A stretch of DNA of 64,000 nt from Halorussus halobius (GTDB taxonomy: Archaea; Halobacteriota; Halobacteria; Halobacteriales; Haladaptataceae): the NCBI RefSeq assembly GCF_004765805.1, contig NZ_SBIU01000003.1, positions 1 to 64,000 of the forward strand, read 5' to 3'. A program made the position numbers and the translations under genes. Position 1 is the first letter of the stretch. Every line of letters begins with the position of its first letter. Below are positions 33,782 to 42,714 of the stretch, piece after piece. Below the pieces are notes generated by a model. The model ran no database searches, was not told the DNA's origin, and worked only from the letters and a program-made list of their open reading frames with translations.

Positions 33782-34318
33782 TCAGTCCTCGGGCAGCCGG
33801 ACTATCTCCTCGGGGTTCTGGAAGGCGTACAGCACGACGTCGCCGGCCAGCCGCTGGTCCCGGAGCATCTGGGCGGCCCGCGACCGGTCGACGTCGGCGA
33901 TTATCTCGACCGCCGTCAGCAGGTCCGCTTGCCGGATGCCGAGCCGGTCGCGCTCGACCTCGACGCCCTCGGGAGCGCGCACGCTCTCGAGCATCACCTC
34001 GACGTACGCCGCGAGGTCGGTGGTGTCGGCGAGCTGCTGGTGCCACGACGGCGGGTAGACGCTGAGGTCGCCGTCGACCTCGTAAAGTCGCTCGCCGGGC
34101 TGCCACGTCTCGGCGTCGGTCAACCGGTCGTCGAGCGACGTCTCGAACCGGTCGCGGTCGTAGTCGAGTTCCTCGGCGTAGGCTTCGACGAGGTCGCGGG
34201 GCACGCCGGGGCCCTCGACGGGGTGGTGGCGTTCGAGGTATCGAACGAGGTCCTTCGCGGTGAAGTACTCGTCGTGGCGGGCGAGCCGGTCCACGAGGTC
34301 CGGGTCGACGGATGGCAT
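33782..34318 (-). CDS. Conserved-looking soluble protein, function unknown
   Basis: 178 residues, highly acidic, no membrane segments. The N-terminus VDPDLVDRLARHDEYFTAKDLVRYLERHH looks like a helix-turn-helix-type fold, and the C-terminal LGIRQADLLTAVEIIADVDR, RAAQMLRDQRLAGDVVLYAF is helical. No catalytic motif is visible. I do not recognise the family. It lies convergent to the hydrolase and divergent from the amidotransferase. Confidence 0.65.
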   Translation of the reverse strand: MPSVDPDLVDRLARHDEYFTAKDLVRYLERHHPVEGPGVPRDLVEAYAEELDYDRDRFETSLDDRLTDAETWQPGERLYEVDGDLSVYPPSWHQQLADTTDLAAYVEVMLESVRAPEGVEVERDRLGIRQADLLTAVEIIADVDRSRAAQMLRDQRLAGDVVLYAFQNPEEIVRLPED

Positions 34319-34462
34319 GGCATCGACGCACGACGGCGAGGGGCAAAAGCACTCGCCTAAGGATTCCGAGAGGCGGGCCGGTCGACCGCTCGCGCCGCCG
34401 AACGTCGCGGGGATTTCCCCAGCGGACAGGCTTTTGACGCCGCGCCACGCGGTTTCGACCGG

Positions 34463-35098
34463 ATGTTACTCGTCCTCGAAAACGAGGTGGACCCCGACGC
34501 GCGCTACTTCGTCCCCGAAATCGTCCGGTACCTCTCGGAGTACGAGGTGTACACCTACGCCGACGAGGGGGGCCAACCCTCGCTGGCGGGCGTGGACGGC
34601 GTCGTGATGAGCGGCAGCACTGCGGGCGTGTACGACCGCGACGACTACCCGTGGATGGCCGAGCAAGCCGACCTCGTCCGAGAATTGGTCGAGCGCGAGG
34701 TTCCGACGCTCGGAATCTGTTTCGGCCACCAGATGGTCAACCACGCGCTCGGCGGCCGAGTCGAACACCGTGGCCCGACCCACCGGCTCGTCCGCGCGGA
34801 CCTCGCCGACGACCCGGTGTTCGAGGGTGTCGGCGACGTGATTCCGATGGTCCACGGCGACCACGTGGTCGAGCGCGGCGAGGGGATGGCGCGAATCGGG
34901 TCGGCCGACTACTACCCGAACCTCGCCACGCGACACTGCGACGCGCCGGTCTGGACCGTCCAGTACCACCCGGAGTTCACCGACCGACTCCTCGACCGGA
35001 TTCGGGCGGACTTCGGCTGGACGGAGACCGACCTGTCGTTCTCGGACGTGAGCGTCGAGGAGACGCTCCGGAACTTCGAGCGACTGGCGGGCGAGTGA
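34463..35098 (+). CDS. Class I glutamine amidotransferase
   Basis: 211 residues. The triad of class I amidotransferases is visible: Cys in LGICFGHQM (about 84) and His/Glu in VQYHPEFTD (about 172-174). SGSTAGVYD forms part of the oxyanion region. These domains release ammonia from glutamine for a partner synthetase. It resembles the GMP synthase subunit type but is probably a related stand-alone amidotransferase. Its stop at 35098 directly abuts the stop of YchF on the other strand, leaving no gap. Confidence 0.82.
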   Translation: MLLVLENEVDPDARYFVPEIVRYLSEYEVYTYADEGGQPSLAGVDGVVMSGSTAGVYDRDDYPWMAEQADLVRELVEREVPTLGICFGHQMVNHALGGRVEHRGPTHRLVRADLADDPVFEGVGDVIPMVHGDHVVERGEGMARIGSADYYPNLATRHCDAPVWTVQYHPEFTDRLLDRIRADFGWTETDLSFSDVSVEETLRNFERLAGE

Positions 35099-36280
35099 CT
35101 ACGACGCCGTGCTCACGATCTTTATCACGTCGCCCTCCTCCAGTTCGTAGCTCTCTCCCACCTCGCGGTCGGTCTTCCCGTCGACCGCGTGGAGGTAGCC
35201 GTCGCCGATGTCGGAGTGGACCGCGTACGCGAGGTCCGGCGGCGTCGACCCGCGCGGGAGGAGGAAGGCGTCGGGCAGGACGGTCCCGGTCGCGTCGGTC
35301 CACCGGGTCTCGTTCTGGACCGGGTAGGCCGTAATCCGGTCGAGCAGGCCGTACACCGCCTCGTTGAGCGCGGTCTGGACGCCGGTACCGTCGTACTCGC
35401 CCATCACCTCGCGTATCGTTTCGAGGCCCGCCGCCTGCTCGTCGCTCAGGTCGCCGACCACCTCGAAGTCCGGGTCGCCGGGGTCGTACTCGATTGCGCC
35501 GGCCTCGGCGGCCTGCCGGAGCGCGAGTTCCCCTTCGGCGGTCGCGGGAATCACGGGCTTGCCGGTCTCGCGCAGGCGGTCGAGGTTCTCCGGGGGCGCG
35601 ACGTCGGCCTTGTTGGCGACGAGGACGATGGGCTTGGTCCGCGCCCGGACGTCGCGGGCCAGCGCCTCGCGGTGGTCGTCGGTCCACTGGATGGGGTCCT
35701 CGGGATAGTCGAGGTCGCGCAGGCTGACGGCCACGTCGGCCTCGCTCGCGCCGAACCCGGTGAGCATCTCGGCCAGCGCCTCGTCGACGTCGAAGTCGGG
35801 CGAGCGCGACTGGCGCTCGACGGTCTCCCAGTTGCGCTCGACGATGCCCGCGAGCCACTGGTCCATCTCCTCCTCGACGAAGTCGACCTCCTCGACCGGG
35901 TCGTACGTGCCGACCTCGACGGGTTCGCCCTCCTCGTTCGTGCCGCCCGACGCGTCGACCACGTTCACGATGACGTCGGCGTTGGTCAACTCGTCGAGGA
36001 ACTGGTTGCCCAGCCCCCGGCCCTCGTGTGCGCCCGGCACGAGTCCGGCCACGTCGAGCAACTCGACGGGGACGTAGCGCTTGCCGTCCTCGCAGTTGTC
36101 GGCGTCACACCGCTCGTCGCGGTCGAGACACGGGCAGTCGGTTCGGACGTGGCTCACGCCCCGGTTGGCGTCGATGGTCGTGAACGGGTAGTTGGCCACG
36201 TCCACGTCGGCCATCGTCGCCGCCTTGTAGAAGGTGGACTTGCCCGCGTTGGGCTTGCCAGCCAGCGCGACGGTAATCAT
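35099..36280 (-). CDS. ychF: YchF/OLA1-type P-loop ATPase
   Basis: 393 residues. G-domain motifs: G1 GKPNAGKST (about 7-15), G3 DVAGLVPGAHEGRGLGNQFL, and NKAD (about 225). The C-terminal TGS-like domain (PRGSTPPDLAYAVHSDIG, ELEEGDVIKIV) is intact. OLA1/YchF proteins prefer ATP over GTP, bind ribosomes and respond to redox or stress. Archaeal versions carry the extra Cys-rich insert visible here (CPCLDRDERCDADNC). ATG 36280 starts directly at the P-loop strand. Confidence 0.93.
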   Translation of the reverse strand: MITVALAGKPNAGKSTFYKAATMADVDVANYPFTTIDANRGVSHVRTDCPCLDRDERCDADNCEDGKRYVPVELLDVAGLVPGAHEGRGLGNQFLDELTNADVIVNVVDASGGTNEEGEPVEVGTYDPVEEVDFVEEEMDQWLAGIVERNWETVERQSRSPDFDVDEALAEMLTGFGASEADVAVSLRDLDYPEDPIQWTDDHREALARDVRARTKPIVLVANKADVAPPENLDRLRETGKPVIPATAEGELALRQAAEAGAIEYDPGDPDFEVVGDLSDEQAAGLETIREVMGEYDGTGVQTALNEAVYGLLDRITAYPVQNETRWTDATGTVLPDAFLLPRGSTPPDLAYAVHSDIGDGYLHAVDGKTDREVGESYELEEGDVIKIVSTAS

Positions 36281-36399
36281 GCCCCAGGGTACTGGCGTTC
36301 GGGGCAACTGCCTTTCGGTTCGGCGGACGCGGCGTCCACATCGCCCGAGGCTGCACTCCAATCGAAGCCCGTTTATCCGCCTCGCGTCTATCCCCGACC

Positions 36400-37587
36400 A
36401 TGATTCCGCCGGGAGCCGACACCGTCCTCGTCAGACACGCCGACGTGGGCGTCAAGAGCGGGAAGGTCCAGACCGAGATGGAGCGTCGGCTCCGGGACAA
36501 CGTCGCGGCCCTGCTCGACGACCGCGGCGTCGACGCCGAAGTCGAGCGCCGGTGGTCGCGGCTCCTCGTCCACGCCGACGAGTCGTCCGTCGACGCCGCG
36601 ACCGACGCGGCGGCCGACGCCTTCGGCGTCCAGTCGGCCAGCGCGGCGCTGGTCGTCCCGCCCGAGGAGGACGCCATCGTCGACGCGCTGGCCAGGACAG
36701 CACGCGAGTACGCCGCGACCGACGCCGCGGGCGACACCTTCGCGGTGGACGCCAGGCGCGCCGGCGAACCAGAGGCTCACCCGTTCACGAGCAAGGATCT
36801 CGAGAACGAGGGGGGCGCGGCGGTGTTCGCGGAACTCGACGACCCCGAGGTCGACCTCGACGACCCCGACGCCACGTTCTTCGTGGAGTGTCGCGAGGAC
36901 GAGGCGTTCGTCTTCACCGAGCAGCGGGCCGGTCCCGGCGGCCTCCCGCTGGGCTCACAGGGCAAGGTGGTCGCGCTGGTCAGCGGCGGCATCGACTCGC
37001 CGGTCGCGGCGTGGGAGATGATGAAGCGCGGCGCGCCGCTCGTCCCCGTCTACCTCGAACTCGGCGACTACGGCGGCCCGGACCACGAGGCCCGCGCGAT
37101 GGAGACGGTCCGGCGACTCGCCGACTACGCGCCCAACTTCGAGATGGCCGTCCGACGGGTGCCGGCCGGCGACGTGATGGCGCTACTCGACGAGGAGGTC
37201 GGCCCGGCCCGCATGCTGGTGTATCGGCGGTTCATGTACCGCGTCGCCGAACACGTCGCCCGCGAGACCAACGCCGCAGGAATCGTGACGGGCGAGGCCG
37301 TCGGCCAGAAGTCCTCCCAGACGACGCGGAACCTCGCGGCCACCAGCGTCGCCACCGACCTGCCGATTCACCGACCCCTCCTCTCGATGGACAAGCCCGA
37401 GATAACCGAGCGCGCCCGTCGTATCGGCACGTTCCGCGACTCCACGATTCCGGCCGGGTGCAACCGCATCGCGCCCGACTTCCCGGAGACCAACGCCACG
37501 CCCGGGATAGTCGACGAGGCCCAACCAGAGGGGCTGTACGACCGAGCGCGCGAAGCCGCCGCGAACGCGACGCTGGTCGAACTCTGA
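36400..37587 (+). CDS. thiI: tRNA 4-thiouridine synthase ThiI (without rhodanese domain)
   Basis: 395 residues. An N-terminal ferredoxin-like/THUMP region (about 20-165) binds tRNA, and a PP-loop ATPase follows with SGGIDSPVAAWEMM (about 190-203), then GEAVGQKSSQTTRNL. The enzyme adenylates U8 of tRNA for sulfur insertion. As in other archaea the C-terminal rhodanese domain of E. coli ThiI is missing, so sulfur must come from another carrier. It is divergent from ychF, with a short gap. Confidence 0.92.
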   Translation: MIPPGADTVLVRHADVGVKSGKVQTEMERRLRDNVAALLDDRGVDAEVERRWSRLLVHADESSVDAATDAAADAFGVQSASAALVVPPEEDAIVDALARTAREYAATDAAGDTFAVDARRAGEPEAHPFTSKDLENEGGAAVFAELDDPEVDLDDPDATFFVECREDEAFVFTEQRAGPGGLPLGSQGKVVALVSGGIDSPVAAWEMMKRGAPLVPVYLELGDYGGPDHEARAMETVRRLADYAPNFEMAVRRVPAGDVMALLDEEVGPARMLVYRRFMYRVAEHVARETNAAGIVTGEAVGQKSSQTTRNLAATSVATDLPIHRPLLSMDKPEITERARRIGTFRDSTIPAGCNRIAPDFPETNATPGIVDEAQPEGLYDRAREAAANATLVEL

Positions 37588-37698
37588 GTCCGGCCGACGC
37601 CGGCATCGACCCCTCCCCGGGCGGAATCCGCCGACTAGCCGGCCGAGACCCCGACCGGGAGCGAAATCGCTTTACGACGCCCTCTCCACCCGCGAACT

Positions 37699-38154
37699 GT
37701 GACTCGGGTCTGTCTCGTCGGTTCGGAGGACGTCCGCCTCCGTGGCGAACTCCTCTCGCGAGAGACCGCCCGCGAGGCGCTCGCGACCTACGACCTCCGG
37801 GAGCCGTACCGCAACACCGTGGGCGTCGAGACCATCAGCCTCGGCGCGGCGGTCGCGCTGTGCAACGACCTCGACTGGTATCTCGTGCGATTCGCCGAGG
37901 ACGCGCTCGTGCTCGAACCCAGCGTGAGCGAGACCGACTGGCTCTCGCGGGACCTCGCGGAGGCGGTTCGGGACGGCCAAATCGAGCCCGAGGCCACCGA
38001 CGAGTACCTCAAGGTGTACGGGCTGACCGACGACGACGAACTGGTCGAGCCGATGTACCTCGCGCGCCGCGACGGCGAGCTTCCCGACTACGACCTGCGC
38101 GAGGTGTCCGACACGGTGGTCGTCCGCGTCACCGAGTCGGAGTTCGCCGGCTGA
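37699..38154 (+). CDS. DUF5804 family protein
   Basis: 151 residues with a GTG start at 37699. The conserved N-terminus TRVCLVGSEDVRLRGELLSR and the core ALATYDLREPYRNTVGVETISLGAAVA are typical of this haloarchaeal family. It is soluble and acidic, and the fold is unknown. It follows thiI on the same strand by about 110 bases. No function can be assigned. Confidence 0.82.
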   Translation: MTRVCLVGSEDVRLRGELLSRETAREALATYDLREPYRNTVGVETISLGAAVALCNDLDWYLVRFAEDALVLEPSVSETDWLSRDLAEAVRDGQIEPEATDEYLKVYGLTDDDELVEPMYLARRDGELPDYDLREVSDTVVVRVTESEFAG

Positions 38155-38169
38155 TTCCCGAGCGAAGCG

Positions 38170-38469
38170 TCAACACTCCGCGTCGGCGACGTGTCTCGCG
38201 AGGTCGTTGACCCGCTCGCGGAGGGTCGAGACCGACTCGTCGGACGACTGGAAGCAGACCCACTCGCGGTACGACCCCGGGTCGTGGCGCTCGCGACGGC
38301 GTTTCCTCCGAGCGCCGGCCACGGGCGCGTCGTCGAGCGCCGGGTCGGCCAAGCCTGCGTCGACCGCCACCAGGCCGCGATACGCGCACTCGCCCGCCAC
38401 GCTGGCGCGCTGTATCTCGCAGCTTCGGCCTCTGTACGTCCATCGCTTCGCAGTCTGCCAGTGTATCAT
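38170..38469 (-). CDS. Small basic-centred protein of unknown function
   Basis: 99 residues from ATG 38469 (MIHWQTAKRWTYRGRSCEIQ). A central arginine-rich patch (GARRKRRRERHDPG) sits between a beta-like N-terminus and an acidic C-terminal helix (LRERVNDLARHVADAEC). Coding character (G/C third positions, acidic end) supports a real gene, convergent with the DUF5804 gene 16 bases away. The same frame continues far upstream, but no start there gives a protein-like sequence. The positive patch might bind nucleic acid; this is inference only. Confidence 0.6.
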   Translation of the reverse strand: MIHWQTAKRWTYRGRSCEIQRASVAGECAYRGLVAVDAGLADPALDDAPVAGARRKRRRERHDPGSYREWVCFQSSDESVSTLRERVNDLARHVADAEC

Positions 38470-38558
38470 CGTGGTCGCTCTGGCTACGTCGAATAGAGAA
38501 CTCGCTTCAACCTTTCGGTGGCTCGGACTCGGAGCGTCGGCCAAAAATCGGCCTCCAC

Positions 38559-39536
38559 TCAGTCGAACATCCCGGTCGAGAGGTAGCGCTCGCCGCTGTC
38601 GGGGAACACCGTCACGACCAGCGGGCAGTCGTCGTAGCCGTCGAGCGCGCCGCCGTCGGACGCGAGCATCTCCTCGAACTCGTCGGGGGCCTCCGGGCAG
38701 TCGAGGTGGGGCTGGGCGATGCGCTCGGCGACCCGGCGGGCCGCGACCGACGCCGCGCCCGACGACTGGCCGACGAGGACGCCCTCCTCGCGAGCGAGTC
38801 GTCGGGCCTCGCGCTCGGCGTCGTCCAGCGCGACCGTCTCGACCGAATCGAGCAGGTCGACGTCCAGCACGTCGCTGACGAACCCCGGGCCCATCCCCTG
38901 ATAGTCGTCGTCGCCGGACTCGCCCGTGGACAGCACCGAATTGCGCTCGGGTTCGACCGCCACGACCTCCATCTCGGGGAACGCCTCGCGGAGTCGGGTC
39001 GCGGTGCCCGTGATGGTGCCGCCGGTGCCCACGCCCGCCACGAAGGCGTCGATTTCGCGGCCCTCGACCTGTTCGAGTATCTCCTCGGCCGTGGTCCGGT
39101 AGTGGGCCTCGGCGTTCGCCGGGTTCTCGAACTGGCCCATCTCGACCGCGCCGTCGGACGCCGCGATTTCGGCGGCGCGCTCGCGGGCGTCGTCCATGTC
39201 GCCGTCGACGAGTTCGAGGTCCGCGCCGTACGCCCGGAGGAGCTGGCGGCGCTCGGGCGACTTCGAGGCGGGCATTACGATAGTGAGGTCGTAGCCCCGC
39301 GCCGCCGCGACCACTGCGAGGCCGATGCCGGTGTTCCCGCTGGTCGGTTCGACCAGGCGGTCGCCCGGCGAGATTTCGCCGGCGCGCTCGGCCGCCGCCA
39401 CCATCTCGCGGGCCGGACGGTCCTTCGCCGAGCCGCCGGGATTGAACCCCTCCAGCTTTGCCGCGACGGTCGCGCCCTCGGGCGAGGCGGTCCTGACGAG
39501 CGGCGACCCCACCGCATCGAGAACGGAGTCTTTCAT
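38559..39536 (-). CDS. PLP-dependent cysteine synthase (O-acetylserine sulfhydrylase family)
   Basis: 325 residues. The PLP lysine lies in NPGGSAKDRPA (Lys about 40), the substrate loop is PTSGNTGIGLA (about 64-74) and the phosphate-binding loop is GVGTGGTITG (about 169-178). The fold matches CysK/CysM/CBS-type beta-replacing enzymes making cysteine from activated serine and sulfide. Without a cystathionine-synthase regulatory domain it is more CysK-like. TATA-like GTTTATAC 26-27 bases upstream fixes the start at ATG 39536. Confidence 0.9.
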   Translation of the reverse strand: MKDSVLDAVGSPLVRTASPEGATVAAKLEGFNPGGSAKDRPAREMVAAAERAGEISPGDRLVEPTSGNTGIGLAVVAAARGYDLTIVMPASKSPERRQLLRAYGADLELVDGDMDDARERAAEIAASDGAVEMGQFENPANAEAHYRTTAEEILEQVEGREIDAFVAGVGTGGTITGTATRLREAFPEMEVVAVEPERNSVLSTGESGDDDYQGMGPGFVSDVLDVDLLDSVETVALDDAEREARRLAREEGVLVGQSSGAASVAARRVAERIAQPHLDCPEAPDEFEEMLASDGGALDGYDDCPLVVTVFPDSGERYLSTGMFD

Positions 39537-39558
39537 TGGTGCAGGGTAGGTATTGGGC

Positions 39559-39566
39559 GTATAAAC
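39559..39566 (-). promoter_or_regulatory. TATA-like box of the cysteine synthase gene
   Basis: GTTTATAC on the minus strand is centred 26-27 bases upstream of ATG 39536, indicating a leaderless message. Confidence 0.6.
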
Positions 39567-39659
39567 GAGTGACGCCCCGCGACACATCGTGCCGGTACTC
39601 CGCGAGCGGGGTGCCGGATGGAGTGCGATTTCGACGCGGTCGTGGCGCTTGCGGGAACT

Positions 39660-40080
39660 GCGGCGCGGCCATGGTACTGGCGGAGTGGTTGCGGTGCTGT
39701 CGGGGTGGTTGCGGAGCGGTCGCGGTGTGGTTGCGGTGCTGTCGGGGTGCGGTGTAGTTGCGGTGCTGGCGGGGTGGTTGCGGGGCGGTCGCGGTGCTGT
39801 TTCTCATAGGTCCCGGCAGTAGCTAGCTTCGTCGCTGCCGTCAACGAGGACGTAGAGGCGGCACCGTCGACGAGGACGTAGAGACCGCCACAGCAACGAG
39901 GACGTAGAGACCGCCATGGGAACGACCGCTACTATCGCTTGAGCCACTGAGAGCCGCGACTGTACCGGTGACCGCGACCGCCACTGTGCTTGAGCCTGTG
40001 AGACCCGCACCGCACACAGCATCCGCGTCCGCGACCGCACACAGCATCCACATCCGCGACCGCACCGCCTCCGCGACTCG
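39660..40080. repeat. Composite intergenic repeat, copy D (inverted-repeat module)
   Basis: Between the divergent cysteine synthase and thioredoxin genes. A left block of GCGGTTGCGGT-type purine-rich repeats (39660-39800) leads to arm GCGGTGCTGTTTCTCATAGG with CGGCAGTAGCTAGCTTCG (39791-39831). The partner arm is GCTACTATCGCTTGAGCCACTGAG (39928-39951), and a second partial arm TGCTTGAGCCTGTGAGAC lies near 39985. The right flank has CCGCATCCGCGACCGC-type units to about 40075. The hairpin module with GAGGCTGGGG is absent. The loop is filled by the 26-bp tandem repeat. Confidence 0.75.
39843..39920. repeat. 26-bp tandem repeat, three copies
   Basis: Units containing AACGAGGACGTAGAG begin at 39843, 39869 and 39895 (exact period 26). 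The last bases of each unit vary (GGCGGCACC, ACCGCCACA, ACCGCCATG). They sit in the loop between the arms of copy D, where the other copies hold unrelated sequence. Confidence 0.8.
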
Positions 40081-40134
40081 ACGGAACCTGCCACCACCCC
40101 TGCGATTAAGCCCGTCGAGCGACAATCCGCGCCC

Positions 40135-40518
40135 ATGGAGACGACGGAACCGACCCCGACGTGGGACGCCGAGGCGCACAGCGAGGTCGTCGACGCCATC
40201 GAGGCCGCGGTCGGCGAGGTCACCTATCGAGTCTGGGGAGCCGACTGGTGTGGCGACTGCCGGGCCGTCCTGCCCGACTTCTTCGCTGCGCTCGACGCGG
40301 CGGGCGTCCCGGACGAGGAAGTCGCGGTCCACGAGGTCGACCGGGACAAGCAGGGCGAGGGGGTCGACGCCTACGACGTGACGCTCATCCCGACCATCGT
40401 GGTCGAGCGCGACGGCGAGGACGGGACGACCGAGATCGCCCGGTTCGAGGAGAGCGAGGGCCGCCCGGCGGCCCAGTACGTCGCCGACCGGCTGCTCGAC
40501 GCCGACGTGCTGGCCTGA
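40135..40518 (+). CDS. Thioredoxin-fold protein with WCGDC active site
   Basis: 127 residues. The active site WGADWCGDCRAVLPDF (CGDC at about 39-42) and the cis-proline loop TLIPTIVVERDG mark a thioredoxin family member. The CGDC dipeptide differs from classic CGPC and occurs in some haloarchaeal and actinobacterial thioredoxins. It is cytoplasmic with no signal peptide. It ends 15 bases from the convergent stop of the CHAT gene. Confidence 0.85.
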   Translation: METTEPTPTWDAEAHSEVVDAIEAAVGEVTYRVWGADWCGDCRAVLPDFFAALDAAGVPDEEVAVHEVDRDKQGEGVDAYDVTLIPTIVVERDGEDGTTEIARFEESEGRPAAQYVADRLLDADVLA

Positions 40519-40533
40519 CGCGGCGACACCGAC

Positions 40534-42666
40534 CTACTCCTCGCCGGCGTCGAGCCACTCGGTCGACCACCGCAACGTTCCGTCCACGTCGACGGCGATG
40601 GGGGAGTCGCCGATGACCTCCCGGAGCTCCGAGCCCGTGTTCGTGAACGTCGCGAGTTTGCCGGGGATGAGGTAGAAGTCCGCGCCGTCCTCCTTCGGGA
40701 AGTACGGTTCGTTGACGCCGCCGATGCTGACCTGGGGCGTGGTCTGGGTGGTGACGGTGACGTCGAGCGCTTCGTCCGCGGCCGGCGGGTCGTCCGCGTC
40801 GTCGCCGACGCGACACCACAACGGGTTGCTGTCGACGCACTGGGCGACGGTGACGCCGGGGTCGCCGACCACGACGTAGTGTCGGCCGATGGCCGTGAAC
40901 TCCTCGACGATTTCGAGCGCGCCGCCGACGGTGAACCCGTAGTCGAGCAGGCGCGCGAACGTCTCGCCGACCTCGACAGCGCCGTGGTTGTCCACGTCGG
41001 CCCAGCTCACGATGGCGGCCCGAGCGCCCGCCTCGACCAGCGCGACGCCCTGGTCGTGGGACCGACACGCGTTGAGCAACACCGTGGTCGCGCCGGTCCG
41101 GTCGACCGTCTCGGCGTCGACGACGCCGTCCGGGCACTGGAGCCCGCGCCCGTCGACGTGGCCCACGAAGTGGAACACGTCGTGGTCGTCGGCCAGCAGC
41201 CCCCGGAGGTCGTCGGTCGACACCCCGAACCGACAGTCCACGTCGAACGGAGCGACGTCGCTGGTCTCGCCGGTGCCGTACGCCTCCGAGACGGCGTTCC
41301 ACTCCTCGCGCATCCCCTCGTCGTTGCACACCACGGTCACGTCGACGACGCCGTCGGTCGGGTCGGACTCGTCGCGGTCGAACGCCGTCCGGAGCAGCTT
41401 CGCGCCGTGGACGGGCGTCCCCTCGCCGACCCACGCTCGCTCGACGGCGTCGGACTCCGGAAGCGGCACGTACTCGTCGGGGTCCGGGACGCCGGCGTCG
41501 CGGCGCTCGGCGGCGGGCAAGCCTCGCTTGAACGAGTTCACCGCGGCCCGGTCGGGGTCCGGGTCGGCCGCGGTCACCCCCGACGAGTCGCCCGCGGGCG
41601 AGGCCACCCGGACGAGCGAGAAATCGTTGACCACGTACGGCAGGAGCTCGACCGTCTCGGCGTCGGGCCGGACGTGAGTGACTCGGTGCCACGTCGGCGT
41701 CGCCTCCCGGACCGGCTCGTCGGGCACCGAGCAGTAGGCCGCCAGCTGGTCGCCCAGCGGCGCACCGTACAGGGCCGCGAAGTCGAGGTCGACGGCCGGG
41801 TCGGCTTCGAGCAGTCGTCGTTCGTGGAGGTCCATCGGGTGAAAGCCCTCGGTTCGGACCACGCAGTCGAGGACGAACGCGCGCTTCAGGAACCGAATCG
41901 CCTCGTCCTCGAACCCCCGCTCGGTGTCGAACCGGTAGGTGAACCCGCCGTCCACGGTCAGTCGGGGCGTCCCGTCGGCGACGAGGTCGGCTCCGAAGTA
42001 GTACGCCAGCGGCGCGGCGGCGAACACGTACTCGTAGTCGGGCGGAAGGTGGAGCGTGACGCCCGAATCGGGCGCGTCGAGTCCGTCGGGAATCGAGAGC
42101 TCGTCGCCGAGTTCGACGCGGGGCGGATGCCCGCGCAGGCTCGGCCACGACCGCTCGCAGGAGGTGGTCTTGAGCGCGGAGCCGAACGTCGAGACCGCTC
42201 TCATCGCCGCGCGCGGGTCGTCGGGGACCGTGACGGTCGCGGCCGGCGACGCGTGGTGGGACCGCGCGCCGAGTTCGAGCCGGGACGGGCCGGCGAACTC
42301 GAAGGCGATGTGATCGGTGGTCGCGTCGACGGTGAGCGCCGACTCCACGCGGAGGTAGAGCTTCATCGGCGCGTTGACTTCGAGCAGGTAGTCGTCGGCC
42401 TCCAGCTCGTGGCGACCCTCGTAGCCCACGTCGAGGATATGCGAGCCGTCGGCCGCGTCCCGGACCGCGGCGGTGACCGTGTAGGGAAACGCCAGTTCGC
42501 TGGCGACGAACTCGTGTGCGACCGACACCGGAAACGCGAACGAGCCGGTGTCGCCGCGGGTCGGCGTCACGTCCTCGTCGGTGTAGAGCAGAAATCGACG
42601 GCCCTCGATCGGGTCGAGTATCTCCACGCCGGCCCGGTCGTCGAGCGGTTCAACGCGTGGCTGCAT
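40534..42666 (-). CDS. CHAT-domain caspase-like protease
   Basis: 710 residues. A long N-terminal part (about 1-440) is predicted mostly beta and has no recognised domain (DRAGVEILDPIEGRRFLLYT, VTLHLPPDYEYVFAAAPLAY). A CHAT domain follows at about 440-600: the catalytic His lies in HDVFHFVGHVDG (about 498) and Cys in VLLNACRSHDQG (about 531), followed by VEAGARAAIVSW. CHAT proteases cut target proteins upon a signal. The gene is 48 bases downstream of a DUF7504-like protein on the same strand, so the two are likely an operon. Confidence 0.8.
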   Translation of the reverse strand: MQPRVEPLDDRAGVEILDPIEGRRFLLYTDEDVTPTRGDTGSFAFPVSVAHEFVASELAFPYTVTAAVRDAADGSHILDVGYEGRHELEADDYLLEVNAPMKLYLRVESALTVDATTDHIAFEFAGPSRLELGARSHHASPAATVTVPDDPRAAMRAVSTFGSALKTTSCERSWPSLRGHPPRVELGDELSIPDGLDAPDSGVTLHLPPDYEYVFAAAPLAYYFGADLVADGTPRLTVDGGFTYRFDTERGFEDEAIRFLKRAFVLDCVVRTEGFHPMDLHERRLLEADPAVDLDFAALYGAPLGDQLAAYCSVPDEPVREATPTWHRVTHVRPDAETVELLPYVVNDFSLVRVASPAGDSSGVTAADPDPDRAAVNSFKRGLPAAERRDAGVPDPDEYVPLPESDAVERAWVGEGTPVHGAKLLRTAFDRDESDPTDGVVDVTVVCNDEGMREEWNAVSEAYGTGETSDVAPFDVDCRFGVSTDDLRGLLADDHDVFHFVGHVDGRGLQCPDGVVDAETVDRTGATTVLLNACRSHDQGVALVEAGARAAIVSWADVDNHGAVEVGETFARLLDYGFTVGGALEIVEEFTAIGRHYVVVGDPGVTVAQCVDSNPLWCRVGDDADDPPAADEALDVTVTTQTTPQVSIGGVNEPYFPKEDGADFYLIPGKLATFTNTGSELREVIGDSPIAVDVDGTLRWSTEWLDAGEE

Positions 42667-42714
42667 TGTGGAATCGCTCCCGGGGGTTCGAACGCCGTTC
42701 GGTGGGCCGTCGAC

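Noticed and set aside
36234-38210. 658-residue plus-strand frame over thiI
   Set aside because: It is an out-of-frame shadow; the product is extremely Arg-rich and lacks any domain, while thiI in the neighbouring frame is complete.
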